This document shows positions 61,813 through 64,000 of a DNA stretch of 64,000 nucleotides, piece after piece. Numbering within the stretch: the stretch's first letter is position 1; each line of letters starts with the position of its first letter. Under the pieces are notes generated by a model that worked only from the letters and a program-made list of their open reading frames with translations, made no database searches and was not told where the DNA came from. The stretch is from Streptomyces marispadix (GTDB taxonomy: Bacteria; Actinomycetota; Actinomycetes; Streptomycetales; Streptomycetaceae). A program made the position numbers and the translations under genes. Where the stretch lies: contig NZ_JAKWJU010000002.1 of the NCBI RefSeq assembly GCF_022524345.1, positions 4,750,501 to 4,814,500 of the forward strand. The letters are read 5' to 3'.

Positions 61813-62355
61813 CAGTTGGCCGGACGTCGGCAGCTCCGCACCGACTGCCCGCCGCTCGTGCGGCCGCACGTCCGGCCGCACGTGAGACCGCACGGCCGGG
61901 GCCGCCACCGCGGTCGCGTTCCTGCCTGCGGCTTCGCCTCCCGCGTTCCGCAGGCACGCGTCCGGGCCCGCTTTTCGGCCTGATCCCGTACGGGTCCCGG
62001 CCATACGGTTCGTACGCGCCGGCGGCGGGCAGTCATCCGTCGACCGGCGCGGCACCCCGCGTCCGGCGATGAAAGCCGTCCGGTACGGAGACCGGTGGCG
62101 AGGGAGCGCGCAGCCGCTTGCGACACGCATCGTGCGCCTCCCGTGCGCCCTGTGTCGCCACTGAACCTTCCTTCGATAAGCTTGCGTTCATCCCACCCCC
62201 CGTACTCACTCCGGGGCATCTGCTCGTCCTGCGCGGGAGGCCCCACCCGGTCCGGCGGGCCGGAACGCAACGGGTCGCGTGGCCGTGACCCTCCCGGCGT
62301 CGCCGCCGTGGTCCATGGGAAATCGCGTCAACAATCCAAGGAGAGTCATCGGGAG
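61813..62355. other. Long intergenic region between thrC and thrB
   Basis: A 543-base gap, unusually large inside a pathway cluster. An inverted pair GGCCGGACGT (61818-61827) and ACGTCCGGCC (61868-61877) could end thrC transcription. The frame ahead of thrB stays open back to 62095 but lacks homoserine kinase similarity. A separate thrB promoter probably lies here. Confidence 0.45.
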
Positions 62356-63303
62356 ATGGCCGGTCCCGCCTTCCGCGCCGCCGCTGTCCGCGTGCGCGTT
62401 CCCGCCACCAGCGCCAATCTCGGCCCCGGCTACGACGCGCTGGGCCTCGCGCTGGGTCTCTACGACGACGTCGTCGTCCGGGTCGCCGACTCCGGCCTGC
62501 ACGTCGACATCGCGGGAGAGGGCGCCGAGACGCTGCCGCGCGACGAGGACCATCTGCTCGTACGTTCCCTGCGTACCGCCTTCGATCTGCTCGGCGGCCA
62601 GCCGCGCGGACTTGAGGTCGTCTGCGCCAACCGCATCCCGCACGGACGCGGGCTGGGCTCCTCCTCCGCGGCGATCTGCGCGGGCATCGTGGCCGCCCGA
62701 GCGGTCACCACGGGCGGCGACGCCAAGCTGCACGACGCGGCGATGCTGGAGCTGGCCACCGAGATCGAGGGCCACCCCGACAACGTGGCGGCCTGTCTGC
62801 TTGGCGGCTTCACGCTGGCGTGGATGGACGCGGGCGCGGCTCGTGCGATCAGGATGGAGCCCTCGGAGGCGGTCGTGCCGGTGGTCTTCGTACCCGCGAA
62901 GCCGCTGCTGACGGAGACCGCCCGTGGCCTGTTGCCCCGTCATGTCCCGCACGTGGACGCCGCGTTCAACACCGGCCGTGCCGCGCTGCTCGTAGAGGCG
63001 CTGACGAGGCGCCCCGACCTGCTGCTGCCGGCGACGGAGGACAGGCTGCACCAGGAGTACCGCGCGCCCGCCATGAAGGAGAGCGTGGAATTGGTGAACC
63101 GGCTGCGGGCGGACGGCGTCCCAGCAGTTGTCTCGGGTGCGGGCCCCACGGTGCTCGCACTGCCCGAGGGCCACGGAGCCGCCGACAAGGTGGCTCAGCT
63201 CGCGGGCGAACAGTGGACGGCGAACAGATTGAGCCTCGACACCGCGGGTGCCAGCGTCCTGCCGCTGAAGGCGGACGGCGCGGACCGCGGCGCATCTCAG
63301 TGA
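62356..63303 (+). CDS. thrB: Homoserine kinase
   Basis: A 315-residue GHMP-superfamily kinase. The N-terminal substrate strand is RVRVPATSANLGPGYDALGL, the ATP loop is PHGRGLGSSSAAICAGIVAA, and the third motif is VVSGAGPTVLAL. It phosphorylates homoserine for ThrC. ATG 62356 with AAGGAGAGTC upstream is chosen; upstream in-frame sequence is spacer. Confidence 0.95.
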   Translation: MAGPAFRAAAVRVRVPATSANLGPGYDALGLALGLYDDVVVRVADSGLHVDIAGEGAETLPRDEDHLLVRSLRTAFDLLGGQPRGLEVVCANRIPHGRGLGSSSAAICAGIVAARAVTTGGDAKLHDAAMLELATEIEGHPDNVAACLLGGFTLAWMDAGAARAIRMEPSEAVVPVVFVPAKPLLTETARGLLPRHVPHVDAAFNTGRAALLVEALTRRPDLLLPATEDRLHQEYRAPAMKESVELVNRLRADGVPAVVSGAGPTVLALPEGHGAADKVAQLAGEQWTANRLSLDTAGASVLPLKADGADRGASQ

Positions 63304-63738
63304 CGACGTTGTACGGCCCGGCGGAGCCGGTGAGGGCCTGGGAGAGGCCCATGATCCAGGAAGGGGGAATGTTTGTTGGGTCCGGTAGTGTTAACCTCAA
63401 GTCAGTGCTCGCAGTCTCGTGATCCACACGTGAAACTCTGTGGTGGTCCGTAGAGTGCAGTGCTTGAGTGATCCCCCAGGGCACAGGCCCAGGATCGCCT
63501 CTTCCTCCAGGAGCCTCCCACGCTGCTTCGCCTTGCGGAGCGGTCCTGAGCACGCTCCGGAGCCGACGTGCAGGACGCACATTCTCCTTGCACGCCGAAC
63601 CATGAATCGATCTCCCCGCCACACATCCAGGCGGGAACCACCGTTTCGGCCAGGTCCGCGCGCACAGGACCATTGCCGGACAGCACGACCGGTCGCCGAG
63701 CCAGACAGGCCGACGTCCGCTCCAGGGAAGGACCCTTT
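63304..63738. promoter_or_regulatory. Long leader region of rho
   Basis: A 435-base non-coding stretch before the rho start. It contains a lower-GC segment GTTTGTTGGGTCCGGTAGTG through GTTAACCTCAAG (63370-63400) that is a likely promoter, leaving a 5' leader of about 330 bases. Bacterial rho genes are often autoregulated through such leaders; no defined structure is claimed. Confidence 0.5.
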
Positions 63739-64000
63739 GTGAGCGACACCACCGATCTGATGGGCGTGAACGCCGCTCCCCCTGAGTCCGACGGCTCGGG
63801 TGGCGACTCCTCCGGGAGCGCAGCGGAGAAAGCCGACGCGCCTGCCACGGACGCTGCTGCCGCGCCTGCAACCGGTGCTGCGCCCAAGCGCCGGCGCTCC
63901 GGCACCGGGCTCGAGGGCATGGTGCTCGCCGAGCTTCAGCAAGTTGCCTCCGGTCTCGGTATCAAGGGCACCGCACGTATGCGCAAGAGCCAGCTGATCG
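63739..64000 (+). CDS. rho: Transcription termination factor Rho, N-terminal part (cut by window)
   Basis: The first 87 codons are present, from GTG 63739 (VSDTTDLMGVNAAPPES). An Ala/Ser/Asp-rich insertion typical of actinobacterial Rho leads to the Rho-N helical domain LEGMVLAELQQVASGLGIKG and TARMRKSQLI. The RNA-binding and ATPase domains lie beyond the window. The position after thrB is the conserved Streptomyces order. Confidence 0.92.
   Translation, partial: MSDTTDLMGVNAAPPESDGSGGDSSGSAAEKADAPATDAAAAPATGAAPKRRRSGTGLEGMVLAELQQVASGLGIKGTARMRKSQLI

Overview
The window is high-GC actinobacterial DNA, very probably Streptomyces or a close relative. The signs are strong third-position GC bias, ATGA-type gene overlaps, a six-gene mce operon with paired YrbE/MlaE permeases, NrtL next to lysA, the hom-thrC-thrB-rho order, rare TTA codons in regulatory genes, and a pSAM2-type integrative element in a tRNA-Arg gene.

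Layout. 0-16 kb: transport and small-molecule genes (two MFS carriers, an APC permease, an ATP-grasp ligase, a MalY-like aminotransferase with a DinB-fold protein), a membrane pYEATS protein, a CGNR regulator, a protealysin-like M4 protease with its emfourin-type inhibitor, TTA-containing HATPase and AraC-type genes, and a two-gene operon of a membrane Mrr-type nuclease with a YPI-repeat protein. 16-22 kb: a truncated MHS carrier divergent from a PucR regulator, a secreted two-domain hydrolase broken by one extra base, and an ECF sigma factor with a long tail. 22.4-33.7 kb: a complete mce lipid-import operon (MlaF/MceG ATPase, two MlaE permeases, six Mce proteins, two Mce-associated membrane proteins). 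mceB carries a one-base insertion that falsely joins it to mceC. 33.9-35.1 kb: a secreted subtilisin.

35.5-55.8 kb: accreted mobile DNA at tRNA-Arg(CCG). An intact actinomycete integrative and conjugative element (AICE, about 18.3 kb) lies between exact 49-bp direct repeats at 37440 and 55706. Its backbone runs gntR, SCO3933-type regulator, ftsK/traSA, small membrane gene, repSA, xis, int. To its left lie the integrase 3' end, IS debris and att-flank of an older related element. The AICE carries a block of visibly lower GC: an operon of a reverse transcriptase and a membrane-anchored NUDIX-like protein, transcribed away from an 800-residue ATPase with a C-terminal HEPN-like motif and a four-Cys zinc site. 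An Mrr-type nuclease gene sits between int and the right attachment site. This block is the best candidate for an undescribed (anti-phage type) system.

55.9-64 kb: conserved chromosome with a receiver-only response regulator, NrtL, lysA, hom, thrC, thrB and the start of rho. These encode lysine and threonine synthesis from the aspartate pathway, followed by the transcription termination factor.

All calls come from reading the sequence; no database search was run. Family names rest on recognised motifs and gene order.
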